DNA of 55,434 nucleotides from Clostridiales bacterium UBA3678 (GCA_002372935.1 DFJF01000007.1:158285-213718), one strand, 5' to 3'. Shown: positions 1 through 9,113, numbered from the stretch's first letter. The notes: generated from the letters alone by a model not told the origin. A program made the numbers and translations.

Positions 1-25
1 GAGCTGCCAACTGCTCTACCCCGCG
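1..25 (-). tRNA. tRNA-fMet, 5' part only (cut by window edge)
   Basis: Read on the minus strand, positions 25 to 1 give CGCGGGG followed by TAGAGCAGTTGGCAGCTC. This is an acceptor 5' strand plus D-arm typical of bacterial initiator tRNA. The anticodon lies outside the window, so the fMet assignment rests on the acceptor sequence. Confidence 0.75.
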
Positions 26-144
26 ATGTCTAACAAAACATATTATAATACGAGAATTTAAAAAAGTCAATAGTTTTTCTATATATTTTATGAGAATTTT
101 GAAAAAATATTACAAAAAATATGTAAAAATGTGGCAAAATTTCA

Positions 145-173
145 TTGACAAGTAGATGAAACTATGTTAAAAT
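145..173 (+). promoter_or_regulatory. Sigma-A promoter of rplU-rpmA
   Basis: A perfect TTGACA (145-150) is followed after 17 bases by TAAAAT (168-173). Transcription would start near 180, just before the L21 leader hairpins. Confidence 0.75.
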
Positions 174-182
174 AAATAATTG

Positions 183-267
183 TAATCCGCTTAGTCAAGG
201 TAAATAAAAGTTATGAAATATTTAACTACCTTTTTTAAGGATTAGCGAATATACGATAAGGGAGGTG
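183..267 (+). ncRNA. Ribosomal protein L21 leader
   Basis: The 5' UTR of rplU folds with an outer stem TAATCC (183-188)/GGATTA (239-244) and an inner hairpin AAGGTA (197-202)/TACCTT (227-232), followed by a T run. The arrangement and place fit the L21 leader of Firmicutes, where the protein is thought to bind its own mRNA. The strong GGGAGGTG ribosome site follows at 260-267. Assignment is from position and stems, not a covariance search. Confidence 0.7.
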
Positions 268-275
268 CATTTTAA

Positions 276-710
276 ATGTACGCAATAATTGAAAGCTGTG
301 GAAGACAATACAAAGTAGCAGAAGGAGATGTAGTATTTTTTGAAAAATTAGAGGCTGAGGAAGGAAAAAAAGTTACATTTGACAATGTAGTTTTAGTTTC
401 TGATGATGGAAAAGTACAAGTAGGAAATCCTTATGTTAAAGGTGTAAAGGTTGAAGGCAAAGTAGTTGCTCATGGTAAACACAAAAAAATAGTTGTTTTC
501 AAAATGAAGGCAAAGAAGAATGAGAGAACAAAACAAGGTCATAGACAACCATACACAAAGGTTGAAATTACATCAGTTATGACTGGTGCTAAGAAAGCTG
601 AAACAAAAACAGTAGAAACAAAAAAAGCTAATACTACAAAAGTAGTAGAGAAAAAAGAAACAGTTACAGCAAAAGCATCAAATAAGAGCGAAGCAAAAGC
701 TAATGCTTAA
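276..710 (+). CDS. rplU: 50S ribosomal protein L21 with extended tail
   Basis: Structural protein of the large ribosomal subunit that binds 23S rRNA. The first 100 or so residues match L21 (start MYAIIESCGRQYKV, then KMKAKKNERTKQGHRQPYT). The usual length is about 103 residues; this one has 144, with a low-complexity tail rich in Lys, Thr, Ala and Glu from about residue 108. ATG at 276 lies 8 bases after GGGAGGTG. It is first in an operon with rpmA, 79 bases before the L27 start. The ribosomal-processing protease gene (prp/ysxB), which usually sits between rplU and rpmA in Firmicutes, is absent. Confidence 0.96.
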   Translation: MYAIIESCGRQYKVAEGDVVFFEKLEAEEGKKVTFDNVVLVSDDGKVQVGNPYVKGVKVEGKVVAHGKHKKIVVFKMKAKKNERTKQGHRQPYTKVEITSVMTGAKKAETKTVETKKANTTKVVEKKETVTAKASNKSEAKANA

Positions 711-789
711 GTTAGATTTTAGAATTTAAAATTAGAAAATATAAAAAGTATTTGTTTAATACAAAACTAAACTGGAAGGAGTGAATAAC

Positions 790-1068
790 ATGGCTCATAA
801 AAAAGGTCAAGGTAGTATTAAGAACGGTAGAGATAGTGAATCAAAGCGTCTTGGTGTAAAAAGAGCTGATGGTCAATTTGTTCTAGCAGGAAATATTTTA
901 ATAAGACAAAGAGGAACAAACGTACATCCAGGTACTAATGTTGGTATTGGTAGTGATGATACACTTTATGCATTAGTTGATGGTAAAGTTAAATTTGAAA
1001 GAAAAGGTAGAGACAAGAAACAAGTTAGTGTATATCCTGTAGAAGAAGTAGAAACAAAGAAAGCTTAA
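790..1068 (+). CDS. rpmA: 50S ribosomal protein L27, without cleavable N-terminal extension
   Basis: Large-subunit protein whose N-terminus reaches the peptidyl transferase centre. MAHKKGQGSIKNGRDSESKR is the mature-type start. I chose ATG 790 because GGAAGGAG ends about 9 bases upstream; an in-frame GTG at 781 overlaps that site. Most Firmicutes make L27 with a short extension containing a LQFFA-like motif that Prp removes. Neither the motif nor a prp gene is present here. Second gene of the rplU operon, ended by a terminator at 1085. Confidence 0.96.
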   Translation: MAHKKGQGSIKNGRDSESKRLGVKRADGQFVLAGNILIRQRGTNVHPGTNVGIGSDDTLYALVDGKVKFERKGRDKKQVSVYPVEEVETKKA

Positions 1069-1084
1069 TTAAAAAATTTATATG

Positions 1085-1128
1085 GCAATAGTTAAAATTA
1101 AATGCAGTTTTAGCTATTGCTATTTTTT
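1085..1128 (+). terminator. Intrinsic terminator of rplU-rpmA
   Basis: Stem GCAATAGTTAAAA (1085-1097) pairs with TTTTAGCTATTGC (1108-1120), with one G-T pair, followed by a T-rich tail. Confidence 0.85.
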
Positions 1129-1220
1129 ATATATTTTGATAAAATGTAAAAAAATGGCTAAGCCAAATTTATACTTTCAAAGATTAATATATATATTTTT
1201 GAAAGAGAAATGGAGTTGTT

Positions 1221-2522
1221 ATGTTAAAATTAAATTTAGATAATTCACAAGTTGATGAAAAAGAAATAATGAAGTACAAAGAAGAGGTAGAAAATATTCA
1301 TAAAGATCTTCATAGAAGATCAGAAGATGAAACAGATTTTGTTGGATGGCTAGATTTACCTACAAATTATGACAAAAAAGAGTTTGAAAGAATAAAAAAA
1401 GCAGCAAAGAAAATATCTAAAGAATCAGAAGTTTTGGTTGTTATTGGTATAGGTGGATCATATTTAGGTGCAAGAGCAGTTATTGAATCTCTTACAAATA
1501 CTTTTTATAATTTGCAAGATGACAAAAAAAGAAAATATCCAATGATTTTATTTGCTGGGAATAATTTGAGTCCAAATTATATCAATGATATGATAGATTT
1601 AATAGGTGATAAGGATTTTTCAGTAAATGTTATCTCTAAATCTGGAACTACAACAGAACCTGCAATAGCATTTAGAATTTTTAGAGAAATTTTAGAAAAT
1701 AAATATGGAATAGATGAAGCAAGAAGTAGAATATATGTTACAACAGATAAAGAAAGAGGGGCATTAAAAACTCTTTCAGACATGGAAGGATATGAAAAAT
1801 TTGTAGTTCCTGATAATGTTGGAGGAAGATATTCAGTACTTACTGCTGTGGGTCTTTTACCAATTGCCACAGCTGGAATTGATGTTGAAAAATTAATGAG
1901 TGGGGCAAGAATTGCACAAGAGAAATATTCAGATGAAAATTTAAAATATAATGAATGTTATCAGTATGCTGTTACAAGAAATATTTTATATAAAAATAAT
2001 AAAAATATAGAAATTTTAGTAAATTATGAACCTAAAATGCATTATTTTATAGAATGGTGGAAACAGCTATATGGAGAAAGCGAAGGAAAAGAGGGAAAAG
2101 GAATCTTCCCTTCAGGTGTAGACTACACAACTGACTTACATTCAATGGGACAATACATTCAAGATGGCAGAAGAAATTTACTTGAAACTTTATTATGTAT
2201 AAAAAATCCAAGCTCAAATATAAAAATAAATACTGATGATGACAATTTAGATGGATTAAATTACTTAGCAGGAAAAGACCTAGACTATGTAAATAAAAAA
2301 GCTATGGAAGGAACTGTTGAGGCACATGTTACAGGAGATGTTCCAAATTTAATGATAACTATTGACAAATTAGATGAAGAAAATATTGGAGAATTAATAT
2401 ATTTCTTTGAACTTGCTTGTGCAGTTTCTGGAAATATTTTGGGTGTAAATCCATTTAATCAACCAGGTGTTGAAGAATATAAGAAAAATATGTTTAGATT
2501 ATTAGAAAAACCTGGGTATTAA
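1221..2522 (+). CDS. pgi: Glucose-6-phosphate isomerase
   Basis: Cytoplasmic enzyme that interconverts glucose 6-phosphate and fructose 6-phosphate in glycolysis. The 433-residue length fits the short Firmicutes form. Visible signatures are VIGIGGSYLGARA near residue 75, the phosphate-binding SKSGTTTEPA near 138, GGRYSVLTAVG near 202 and DLHSMGQYIQDG near 305. TGGAGTTGTT precedes the ATG. Single-gene unit with terminators on both sides. Confidence 0.97.
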   Translation: MLKLNLDNSQVDEKEIMKYKEEVENIHKDLHRRSEDETDFVGWLDLPTNYDKKEFERIKKAAKKISKESEVLVVIGIGGSYLGARAVIESLTNTFYNLQDDKKRKYPMILFAGNNLSPNYINDMIDLIGDKDFSVNVISKSGTTTEPAIAFRIFREILENKYGIDEARSRIYVTTDKERGALKTLSDMEGYEKFVVPDNVGGRYSVLTAVGLLPIATAGIDVEKLMSGARIAQEKYSDENLKYNECYQYAVTRNILYKNNKNIEILVNYEPKMHYFIEWWKQLYGESEGKEGKGIFPSGVDYTTDLHSMGQYIQDGRRNLLETLLCIKNPSSNIKINTDDDNLDGLNYLAGKDLDYVNKKAMEGTVEAHVTGDVPNLMITIDKLDEENIGELIYFFELACAVSGNILGVNPFNQPGVEEYKKNMFRLLEKPGY

Positions 2523-2553
2523 TTAATATAGAAAATTAGTTGAGACCAAATTA

Positions 2554-2596
2554 GAACAGATCTTTTTGATACTTTTTGAATCGAAAAGATCTGTTC
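2554..2596. terminator. Hairpin between convergent pgi and spoVFB
   Basis: Perfect 13-bp inverted repeat GAACAGATCTTTT (2554-2566)/AAAAGATCTGTTC (2584-2596). No clean T run follows on either side, so it may be a weak bidirectional terminator. Confidence 0.5.
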
Positions 2597-2623
2597 CTAT
2601 TAAATCTATTTTCTTTAGGTCGT

Positions 2624-3202
2624 TCATAATAATATTGGCTCTATTTGTTTTCCATCTAAAGCAGATTCAATTGTTGGAACAATATAATCAAAGTCAAAGA
2701 CAATTGAACGAGGTTTGGTTAATGGATTATCCTGCCTAAAAGGAACAAAATAGTAATTTCTTCTGTTTATTAAATTTGCAATACTTGTCATATTAGAACC
2801 AAGCCCATTATTTGTAGATGGTGCAATTACAACAGGCAAATCATTTCTTAAGTGTGATTTTACTGCCATTGTAGCAGGAGTATCTATAATGTCGTATGCA
2901 AGTTTGGAAATGGTGTTTCCGCTTGCAGGTGCGACAACCATTATATCTGTTAAATGTTTAGGCCCGATTGTTTCACATTCTTGAATTGTATGCATTATTT
3001 TATTTTTACAAATTTCTTCGATTTCTTTTATAAAATCGTTTGCTTTACCAAATTTTGTATCCATTGTATAGCTATTTTCTGACATTATGGGCAATACATT
3101 TGCTTCTAATTCTTTCATTTTCATTATTTGCGGAATTACTTTGTGAAATGTACAAAACGACCCTGTGAGTACAAATCCTATATTTTTATTTTTTATTTCC
3201 AA
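2624..3202 (-). CDS. spoVFB: Dipicolinate synthase subunit B
   Basis: Flavoprotein-family subunit of dipicolinate synthase, which makes the calcium-chelating acid of the spore core in the mother cell. The protein has 192 residues (family about 200) and shows the N-terminal GFVLTGSFCTFHKV, a VVAPASGNTISKLA loop and IAPSTNNGLGSN. The partner subunit SpoVFA/DpaA normally sits directly upstream in the same operon. Here the gene stands alone, with 362 non-coding bases upstream. The ribosome site AGGAGGAAATG lies just before the ATG. Confidence 0.9.
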   Translation of the reverse strand: MEIKNKNIGFVLTGSFCTFHKVIPQIMKMKELEANVLPIMSENSYTMDTKFGKANDFIKEIEEICKNKIMHTIQECETIGPKHLTDIMVVAPASGNTISKLAYDIIDTPATMAVKSHLRNDLPVVIAPSTNNGLGSNMTSIANLINRRNYYFVPFRQDNPLTKPRSIVFDFDYIVPTIESALDGKQIEPILL

Positions 3203-3564
3203 AATTCATCATTTCCTCCTTTCAAATTACAATATATTATATAATATGATAATTTTTAACTCATTGTTTTGATTTTTATAAAAATAGAATTAATTAATTT
3301 ATAACAAAAAAGTAACTTAAAATTATTTATAAATTTAAGTTACTCTATATTTATATTATTTTTTTAACAGGAATTTTTTTCTGAATTTCCGACTTGGTTA
3401 ATTTGCATAAACATTATGAGCTTCAGTTTTTTTAAAATATTTAAAATTATATTGACACATCATTATATTATATTAAATAAATTAATATATGTTTATAAGA
3501 TAATTTGCATTATAAGTATTAGAATGATATAATAATTTTAAATTTTAAAGAAAGGAGAATGTTT
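3203..3564. other. Intergenic region between divergent spoVFB and the bactofilin-like gene
   Basis: About 360 AT-rich bases that hold the promoters of both divergent genes. A hairpin AGTAACTTAAAATT (3311-3324)/AAATTTAAGTTACT (3331-3344) precedes a loose T-rich stretch on the plus strand. TTGACA at about 3453-3458 is a possible -35 for the plus-strand gene, with TATA-like bases downstream. No small gene is visible. Confidence 0.4.
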
Positions 3565-4689
3565 ATGAAAAACTTAAAAAAATTATTTTTTACATTAATA
3601 CTTATTGCATGTTCTATTACGTTTATTACTAAATCGTTTGCATATGAAGTTGTTCAAAACAAAAATGAACTAACTTTAACTAATACTATTGATACAACAT
3701 ATCAAAATAAGATAGACAACAATTACTTTAAGACAGAAGAAACAGTGAAATTGGAAGATACTTCTATTTCGGGAGATACTTTTGTTCTTTGCAAAACTGC
3801 TAATCTAGAAAATATTGAAATTTCTGGAAGTTTATTTATTGTAGCACAAGATATCAATTTAGAAAATGTAGAAGTTACTGGAACGATTTATATTGCAGGA
3901 CAAAATTTAGAATTGAAAGCTATTTCTGCTAAAAATATCTATGGTTCATCTCAAAGCTTTGAAATTACAGGTAATTCTAATATTAATAATGATGTAAAAG
4001 TAGCTTGTGCTTCTGCAAAAATTGAAGATACACTTATTAATGGAGAACTTTATATTGATTGTGGTAATGCAGAAATTGCAGGTAAAACAAAAGTGGATAC
4101 AAAGTGTACTATTGAATCAGCCAATGAACCAAAAATAGATGAAAACGCAGATTTAAATAATTGCATTTTTAATAAAGTTGAAGAAGATAGTGATTCAAAT
4201 AGTAATAAATCTGATAAAATAGCAGACTTTATAAAAAAGACAATTACTAGTATTATCTATGCAGTTGTTGTTGCAATGATTACAATTGCTTTAAGCAATA
4301 AAATTAAAACACTTCCAGAAAAGTATACTGCATCTAACATTGCACTTAATATTTTAATTGGATTAGCTACTTTAATATTTGTACCAATTGTTAGTATAGC
4401 TTTGTTATTTATTCCATGTTGCTATTCTGTTGGATTAGCATTATTATTAGTTTATATTTTACTTTGTGTATTGTCAATTGGAATTGGTGAAACAATTATT
4501 GGTAAATTAGTTGCTAATAAATTTAATAAAAGTTCTTTTTGGCATGTTGTTGGATTTACAGCATTAATTGCTTTATTAATTCAGCTAATTATATTAATTC
4601 CAGTATTAGGACCTATTTTATTCTTTGTTATAATGTTGCTAGGTCTTGGCTCTGTAATAGTTGAAATGTTTAGAAAAACTCCAAATTAG
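3565..4689 (+). CDS. Secreted/membrane bactofilin-like (polymer-forming) protein
   Basis: A signal peptide (MKNLKKLFFTLILI to KSFA, residues 1-26) is followed by about 150 residues of short repeats of the kind ISGSLFIVAQ and VTGTIYIAGQ, which match the right-handed beta-helix rungs of bactofilins. A Ser/Asp/Asn-rich linker leads to four or five hydrophobic helices (about 225-370). The layout suggests a beta-helix exposed outside and anchored by a C-terminal membrane domain. ATG 3565 is preferred over 3559 because AAAGGAG lies 8 bases before it. The exact function is not known; a role in envelope organisation is inference. Confidence 0.75.
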   Translation: MKNLKKLFFTLILIACSITFITKSFAYEVVQNKNELTLTNTIDTTYQNKIDNNYFKTEETVKLEDTSISGDTFVLCKTANLENIEISGSLFIVAQDINLENVEVTGTIYIAGQNLELKAISAKNIYGSSQSFEITGNSNINNDVKVACASAKIEDTLINGELYIDCGNAEIAGKTKVDTKCTIESANEPKIDENADLNNCIFNKVEEDSDSNSNKSDKIADFIKKTITSIIYAVVVAMITIALSNKIKTLPEKYTASNIALNILIGLATLIFVPIVSIALLFIPCCYSVGLALLLVYILLCVLSIGIGETIIGKLVANKFNKSSFWHVVGFTALIALLIQLIILIPVLGPILFFVIMLLGLGSVIVEMFRKTPN

Positions 4690-4809
4690 TAAGAAGAAAA
4701 AATAATACATTCAATCATAATTTTATATTAAAATTTGCAATTGAAAAATAAAATTATTCTTGGAACTAAAAATTTTTGTATGAATATAAAGAGAGGAATG
4801 TAACTAAAT

Positions 4810-5550
4810 ATGAAATATGAATATAATTATGAGAGAAAAGTTGAATACTCAGAATGTGATAAAGATTGTAAATTAGGTTTACTTGGAATAATGAATATTT
4901 CGCAAGATACATCAACAACTTATTATGAGAAAATGAAATCTGACAATATAACATTAAGAGAAAAAAATAATGCTGCATGGGTATATACAAAAATAAAAAT
5001 ACATATAATAAATACTCTTAAATGGAATGAAAAAATGTATATAAAAGATTATACAACATTGCATTCAAAAATAAAAAGTCTAAATGAAATTACAATAAAG
5101 GACAAAAATGGTAATACATTAATCTATATTGAACAAGAATCATGTCTTATTGATTTAACAAGTAGAAAAATCAGAAAATTAGATACAATCTCATATCCTC
5201 CGGACATTGAAGATGAAAAGAAAAAATTCGAAGAGCCTTTTGAAAGAATGAACTGGAAATATGATGAATATGACTATTCTTACAAACAATCAGTTCAACC
5301 ATCAGATATAGATTTTACAAAACATACAAATAATACTATGTATGTAAAATACATGATGAATTCAATAAATACAGATTTTTGGGTAAATAAAAAAATTACT
5401 GATTTTGAAATTCAGTTTTTAAAGGAATCAAGAGAGGGAGAAACACTTACAATCTATAGAAAAGAAGAGAATGGAAAAATTAATTTCTTATTGAAAAGAA
5501 ATGATGTTGAAATTGCAAAAGGAAGTTTAAAATATTTAGAAATTAAATGA
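4810..5550 (+). CDS. Acyl-ACP thioesterase (FatA/FatB-like)
   Basis: Releases fatty acids from acyl carrier protein. The 246 residues form two hot-dog domains. The N-terminal one starts YERKVEYSECD and contains KNNAAWVYTKIKIHI; the C-terminal one starts near residue 150 with the PSDIDFTKHTNNTMYVKYM segment typical of the family. No signal peptide, so it is cytoplasmic. It precedes a separately promoted radical SAM gene. Confidence 0.85.
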   Translation: MKYEYNYERKVEYSECDKDCKLGLLGIMNISQDTSTTYYEKMKSDNITLREKNNAAWVYTKIKIHIINTLKWNEKMYIKDYTTLHSKIKSLNEITIKDKNGNTLIYIEQESCLIDLTSRKIRKLDTISYPPDIEDEKKKFEEPFERMNWKYDEYDYSYKQSVQPSDIDFTKHTNNTMYVKYMMNSINTDFWVNKKITDFEIQFLKESREGETLTIYRKEENGKINFLLKRNDVEIAKGSLKYLEIK

Positions 5551-5594
5551 TACATACTATATAAAAATAGTTTTAAATTAGTTATGAAAAATTC

Positions 5595-5649
5595 TTGACA
5601 GAATATAAAAAAAAGTATATTATAGTACAAGAAAAGTGACCATCGGTCA
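5595..5649 (+). promoter_or_regulatory. Promoter with TetR-type palindromic operator
   Basis: TTGACA (5595-5600), a 17-base spacer and TATTAT (5618-5623) form a near-perfect sigma-A promoter. A palindrome TGACC-ATC-GGTCA (5637-5649) sits at the expected start point and first transcribed bases, a classic place for a repressor. The half-site is of the kind bound by TetR-family repressors; no regulator gene lies next to it, so the class is inferred. Confidence 0.7.
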
Positions 5650-5673
5650 GAAAAAATAGGAGGTAGTATTATA

Positions 5674-7131
5674 ATGACAAATAATGGGGTATCATTAACA
5701 CACAAAATGGAAAGGAAAGCAGTTGAGGTAGCAGTAGATAAAATAATAAAAGGAGTAGAAAAAGACAAAGAAGCTCAAATAGAAAAAATCATAGAATTAT
5801 CAAAAAAATTCTATGGTGATGACTATAAAGAAGAAGATTATCAAAGATATATAAAACTATTTGCTGACCCAAACAGTAGAATGAGAAAGTTACTTGATAA
5901 AGTTGTAGGAGAATTAGATCCAAATGTATTAAAAATGACAATTATGAATCTAGTTTATGAATCATTATATAGAGGAACACAAAAAACAAGGAAAAATCGT
6001 ATAAAATATGATTGTAATATTCCTTGGCTTATACTTTTTGATCCAACAGATGCATGTAATATGCATTGTACAGGATGTTGGGCAGGTGAATATGGACATA
6101 AACATAACTTATCATTTGAAGATATGGATAAAATAGTAACAGAAGGGAAAGAGCTTGGAATATTTTTCTACATGATGACTGGTGGAGAGCCATTAGTTAG
6201 AAAAAAAGATATATTAAAACTTGCAGAGAAACATAATGATTGTGAATTTTCAATTTTTACAAATTCAACATTAATTGATGAAGAATTTTGTGAAAATGTT
6301 AGAAAATTAGGAAATATAGCATTCCAATTATCAATTGAAGGATCAGAGGAGACAAATGACGGAAGACGTGGAGAGGGACATTATCAGGCTGTTATGAAAG
6401 CAATGGATTTATTAAAGAAAAATGGAATTTTCTTTGGTACATCAATTTGTTATACAAGAGCAAATGTAGAAGCTGTAACAACAGACAAATTTATACAAAT
6501 GCTTGCAGATAAAGGAGCAAGATATGGATTTTTCTTCCATTATATGCCAGTTGGAAACAATGCTGTAAAAGAACTAATGCCTACAGTTGAACAAAGAAAA
6601 TATATGATAAAAAGAATTCGCGAATTGCGTGATTTTGAAAAATATCCAGATTTAATGTTTTTCCCAATGGATTTTCAAAATGATGGAGAATTTGTAGGTG
6701 GGTGTATAGCAGCTGGGAGAAATTACTTCCATATAAATTCAGCAGGAGATGCAGAGCCATGTGTATTTATTCATTATTCAAATGCAAATATTCATGATAA
6801 ATCTATACTTGAAATATTGCAAAGTCCTTTATTTATGGCATATCATAGAGAGCAACCATTTAACGAAAATTATTTCAGACCATGTCCAATGCTTGAAAAT
6901 CCAGAAGATTTGCGTGAATTGGTTAAAGAAACAGGGGCACATAGTACAGATTTAGAGTCTAAGGAAGAAGTAGACCATCTATGTGGCAAATGTGATGAAT
7001 ATTCAAAAGAATGGGCACCTGTGGCAGATGAAATTTGGAATAGTAAAGAACATAAAGAAAAACAACATGATTACACTGGTAGATATCAAAACTATTCTAA
7101 AGACTATAAAGAAAAGATGCATTTGAAATAA
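5674..7131 (+). CDS. Radical SAM protein with SPASM-like C-terminal region
   Basis: The 485-residue protein has about 120 N-terminal residues of helical sequence, then the radical SAM core with CNMHCTGC (CxxxCxxC, about residue 127) to hold the 4Fe-4S cluster and MMTGGEPL as the SAM-binding loop. Further cysteines near the C-terminus (GGCIAAGRN, EPCVF, RPCPM, HLCGKC) could hold auxiliary clusters. The substrate cannot be told from the sequence. A strong promoter with a palindromic operator suggests it is induced. Ends in its own terminator. Confidence 0.85.
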   Translation: MTNNGVSLTHKMERKAVEVAVDKIIKGVEKDKEAQIEKIIELSKKFYGDDYKEEDYQRYIKLFADPNSRMRKLLDKVVGELDPNVLKMTIMNLVYESLYRGTQKTRKNRIKYDCNIPWLILFDPTDACNMHCTGCWAGEYGHKHNLSFEDMDKIVTEGKELGIFFYMMTGGEPLVRKKDILKLAEKHNDCEFSIFTNSTLIDEEFCENVRKLGNIAFQLSIEGSEETNDGRRGEGHYQAVMKAMDLLKKNGIFFGTSICYTRANVEAVTTDKFIQMLADKGARYGFFFHYMPVGNNAVKELMPTVEQRKYMIKRIRELRDFEKYPDLMFFPMDFQNDGEFVGGCIAAGRNYFHINSAGDAEPCVFIHYSNANIHDKSILEILQSPLFMAYHREQPFNENYFRPCPMLENPEDLRELVKETGAHSTDLESKEEVDHLCGKCDEYSKEWAPVADEIWNSKEHKEKQHDYTGRYQNYSKDYKEKMHLK

Positions 7132-7142
7132 AAATAAAAAAG

Positions 7143-7217
7143 ACTTGCAATTGAAGTGAACGCTCCTTATTAAACTTTTTTGTCTAATAATTTGGGTTCA
7201 CTTCAATGCAGGCCTTT
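7143..7217 (+). terminator. Terminator of the radical SAM gene
   Basis: Long hairpin with arms TTGAAGTGAAC (7151-7161) and GTTCACTTCAA (7196-7206), extended outward by CTTGCA/TGCAGG-type pairs and followed by a T run. Confidence 0.75.
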
Positions 7218-7261
7218 TTTAAATATAATAAAATAAAGAAAAGCTGAAAGGATGGTTTGAA

Positions 7262-9019
7262 TTGGAAGAAAAATATAACTGGAATTTAAAAGATATTTAT
7301 AAAAACGAAGAGGACTTTAATTTAGATGGAACAAAAATAGAAGAAAATTTAAAAAAACTTAGAGAATACAAGGGAAAACTAGGAGAAAGTGCAAGCAATT
7401 TATATAAATGCTATAATCTATATGAAAAAACATTAGAAATATATGAAAAAGTATATGGTTATGGAATGTTAAATTATCATTTAGATATGTCAGATCCACA
7501 TAAAACAAAATTATACAAAAAAGTAGAAAATATAGGAACTGAATTTGAAAAAGCAACTGCATTTATCACTCCAGAAATCATGAAAATCGATAATGAGGTA
7601 ATTTTATCATTTTTGGATAAAGAAACAAGACTTCAAAGATATAAAAGAGAATTAGGCGAAATAATGAAAAATAAAGAACATATATTAAGTGATAAAGAAG
7701 AAGAGCTTTTGGCAAATTATTCTGAAGTGTTTAGCAGTATGGAAAATACATTTGATATACTAACAAATACAGAATTTAGATTTGGAAATTTAGTAAATAG
7801 CAATGGAGAAGAAGTAGAATTAACTGATGCAAATTATACATATTATCTTAAAGACAAAAATGAAGAAGTAAGAAAACAGGCATTTAACTTAATGTACAAA
7901 AAATACAGTGAATTTTTAAATACAATAGGCGAGCTATACATTGATAGAGTAAAAGAAGATACAATTACCGCAAGACTTCGTAAATATCCTTCATCTTTGG
8001 CAAAAGCTGTAGATAATGATAATGCAACAATAAAGGTCTATAATGCTTTGATAGAGGCAGTTCATAAAACATTGCCAATAAATCATGAGTTTATGGAATT
8101 AAAAAAGAAATTGCTTGGAAAAGAAGAAATGCATTTATATGATATATATGTTAATCCTATTGAAGTAGAAGATGATAATATCTCATTTGAAAAAGCTGAA
8201 AAACAAGTGTTAGAAGCTCTTTCTGTTATAGGAAAAGAATATACAAATAAATTAAAAGAAGCTTTTCAAAATAGATGGATAGATGTATATGAAAAGAAAA
8301 ACAAAATGGGTGGAGCATATAGTATGGGTGTTTATGGAGTTCATCCTTATGTGCTTACAAATTTTGTGAATAAAAAAAGAGATGTTAGTACAATTGCACA
8401 CGAACTCGGACACTCAATGCATTCATATTATTCAAATACAAATCAAAATGTAATAGATGCAAATTATACAATAATGGTTGCTGAAATTGCTTCTACTACA
8501 AATGAAATCTTACTTGCAATGCATCAAATAAATACTGAAAAAGATGAAAATAAAAAGAAAGAAATTATATATGAGTTACTTGAAATGTTTAGAGCAACAT
8601 TTTTCAGGCAAGCAATGTTTGCAGAATTTGAAAAAATTGTACATGAAAGAATAGAAAAAGGGGAGATGCTTGTTGCAGATGACTTGAATAAAATTTATTA
8701 TGACTTAAATAAAGAATATTTTGGAAAATCGGTTGTAATAGATGAACAAATAAAATATGAGTGGGCTAGAATACCACATTTTTATACACCATTTTATGTA
8801 TATAAATATGCAACAGGAGTATCTGCTGCAATAATAATAGCAAAAAATATTTTAGATAAAAAACCAAAATATGTAGAAAAATACATAAATATGCTAAAAC
8901 AAGGTTGTACAAAAAAATCTGTAGAATTATTAAAAATGGTTGATGTTGATTTAGAAGACCCAGCAACTTATGAAAATGCAGTTCTATGGATGAAAACTAT
9001 TGAGAACAAACTGTTGTGA
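7262..9019 (+). CDS. pepF: Oligoendopeptidase F (M3 family)
   Basis: Zinc metallopeptidase that cleaves short peptides in the cytoplasm. The catalytic IAHELGHSMHS (HExxH) lies at about residue 380, and the downstream ANYTIMVAEIASTTNE carries the third zinc-binding glutamate. The 585-residue length fits the family of about 600. The start is TTG 7262, with AAAGGA about 9 bases upstream; an ATG at 7252 closes at once. Single-gene unit. Confidence 0.93.
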   Translation: MEEKYNWNLKDIYKNEEDFNLDGTKIEENLKKLREYKGKLGESASNLYKCYNLYEKTLEIYEKVYGYGMLNYHLDMSDPHKTKLYKKVENIGTEFEKATAFITPEIMKIDNEVILSFLDKETRLQRYKRELGEIMKNKEHILSDKEEELLANYSEVFSSMENTFDILTNTEFRFGNLVNSNGEEVELTDANYTYYLKDKNEEVRKQAFNLMYKKYSEFLNTIGELYIDRVKEDTITARLRKYPSSLAKAVDNDNATIKVYNALIEAVHKTLPINHEFMELKKKLLGKEEMHLYDIYVNPIEVEDDNISFEKAEKQVLEALSVIGKEYTNKLKEAFQNRWIDVYEKKNKMGGAYSMGVYGVHPYVLTNFVNKKRDVSTIAHELGHSMHSYYSNTNQNVIDANYTIMVAEIASTTNEILLAMHQINTEKDENKKKEIIYELLEMFRATFFRQAMFAEFEKIVHERIEKGEMLVADDLNKIYYDLNKEYFGKSVVIDEQIKYEWARIPHFYTPFYVYKYATGVSAAIIIAKNILDKKPKYVEKYINMLKQGCTKKSVELLKMVDVDLEDPATYENAVLWMKTIENKLL

Positions 9020-9056
9020 ATAGATCTTTTGAGTCCAAAGATGGACTAGTGGCAAA

Positions 9057-9096
9057 TTGACCCTAATGGGAATAGAGTTTTTCCCATTAGGGTCAA
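9057..9096. terminator. Perfect 16-bp palindrome between convergent genes
   Basis: TTGACCCTAATGGGAA (9057-9072) and TTCCCATTAGGGTCAA (9081-9096) are perfect inverted repeats around an 8-base loop. It is richer in GC than its surroundings and lies between convergent pepF and the recombinase gene, so it probably stops transcription in both directions, although no T run follows. Confidence 0.55.
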
Positions 9097-9113
9097 CGGG
9101 TCATGTAAAAGTG

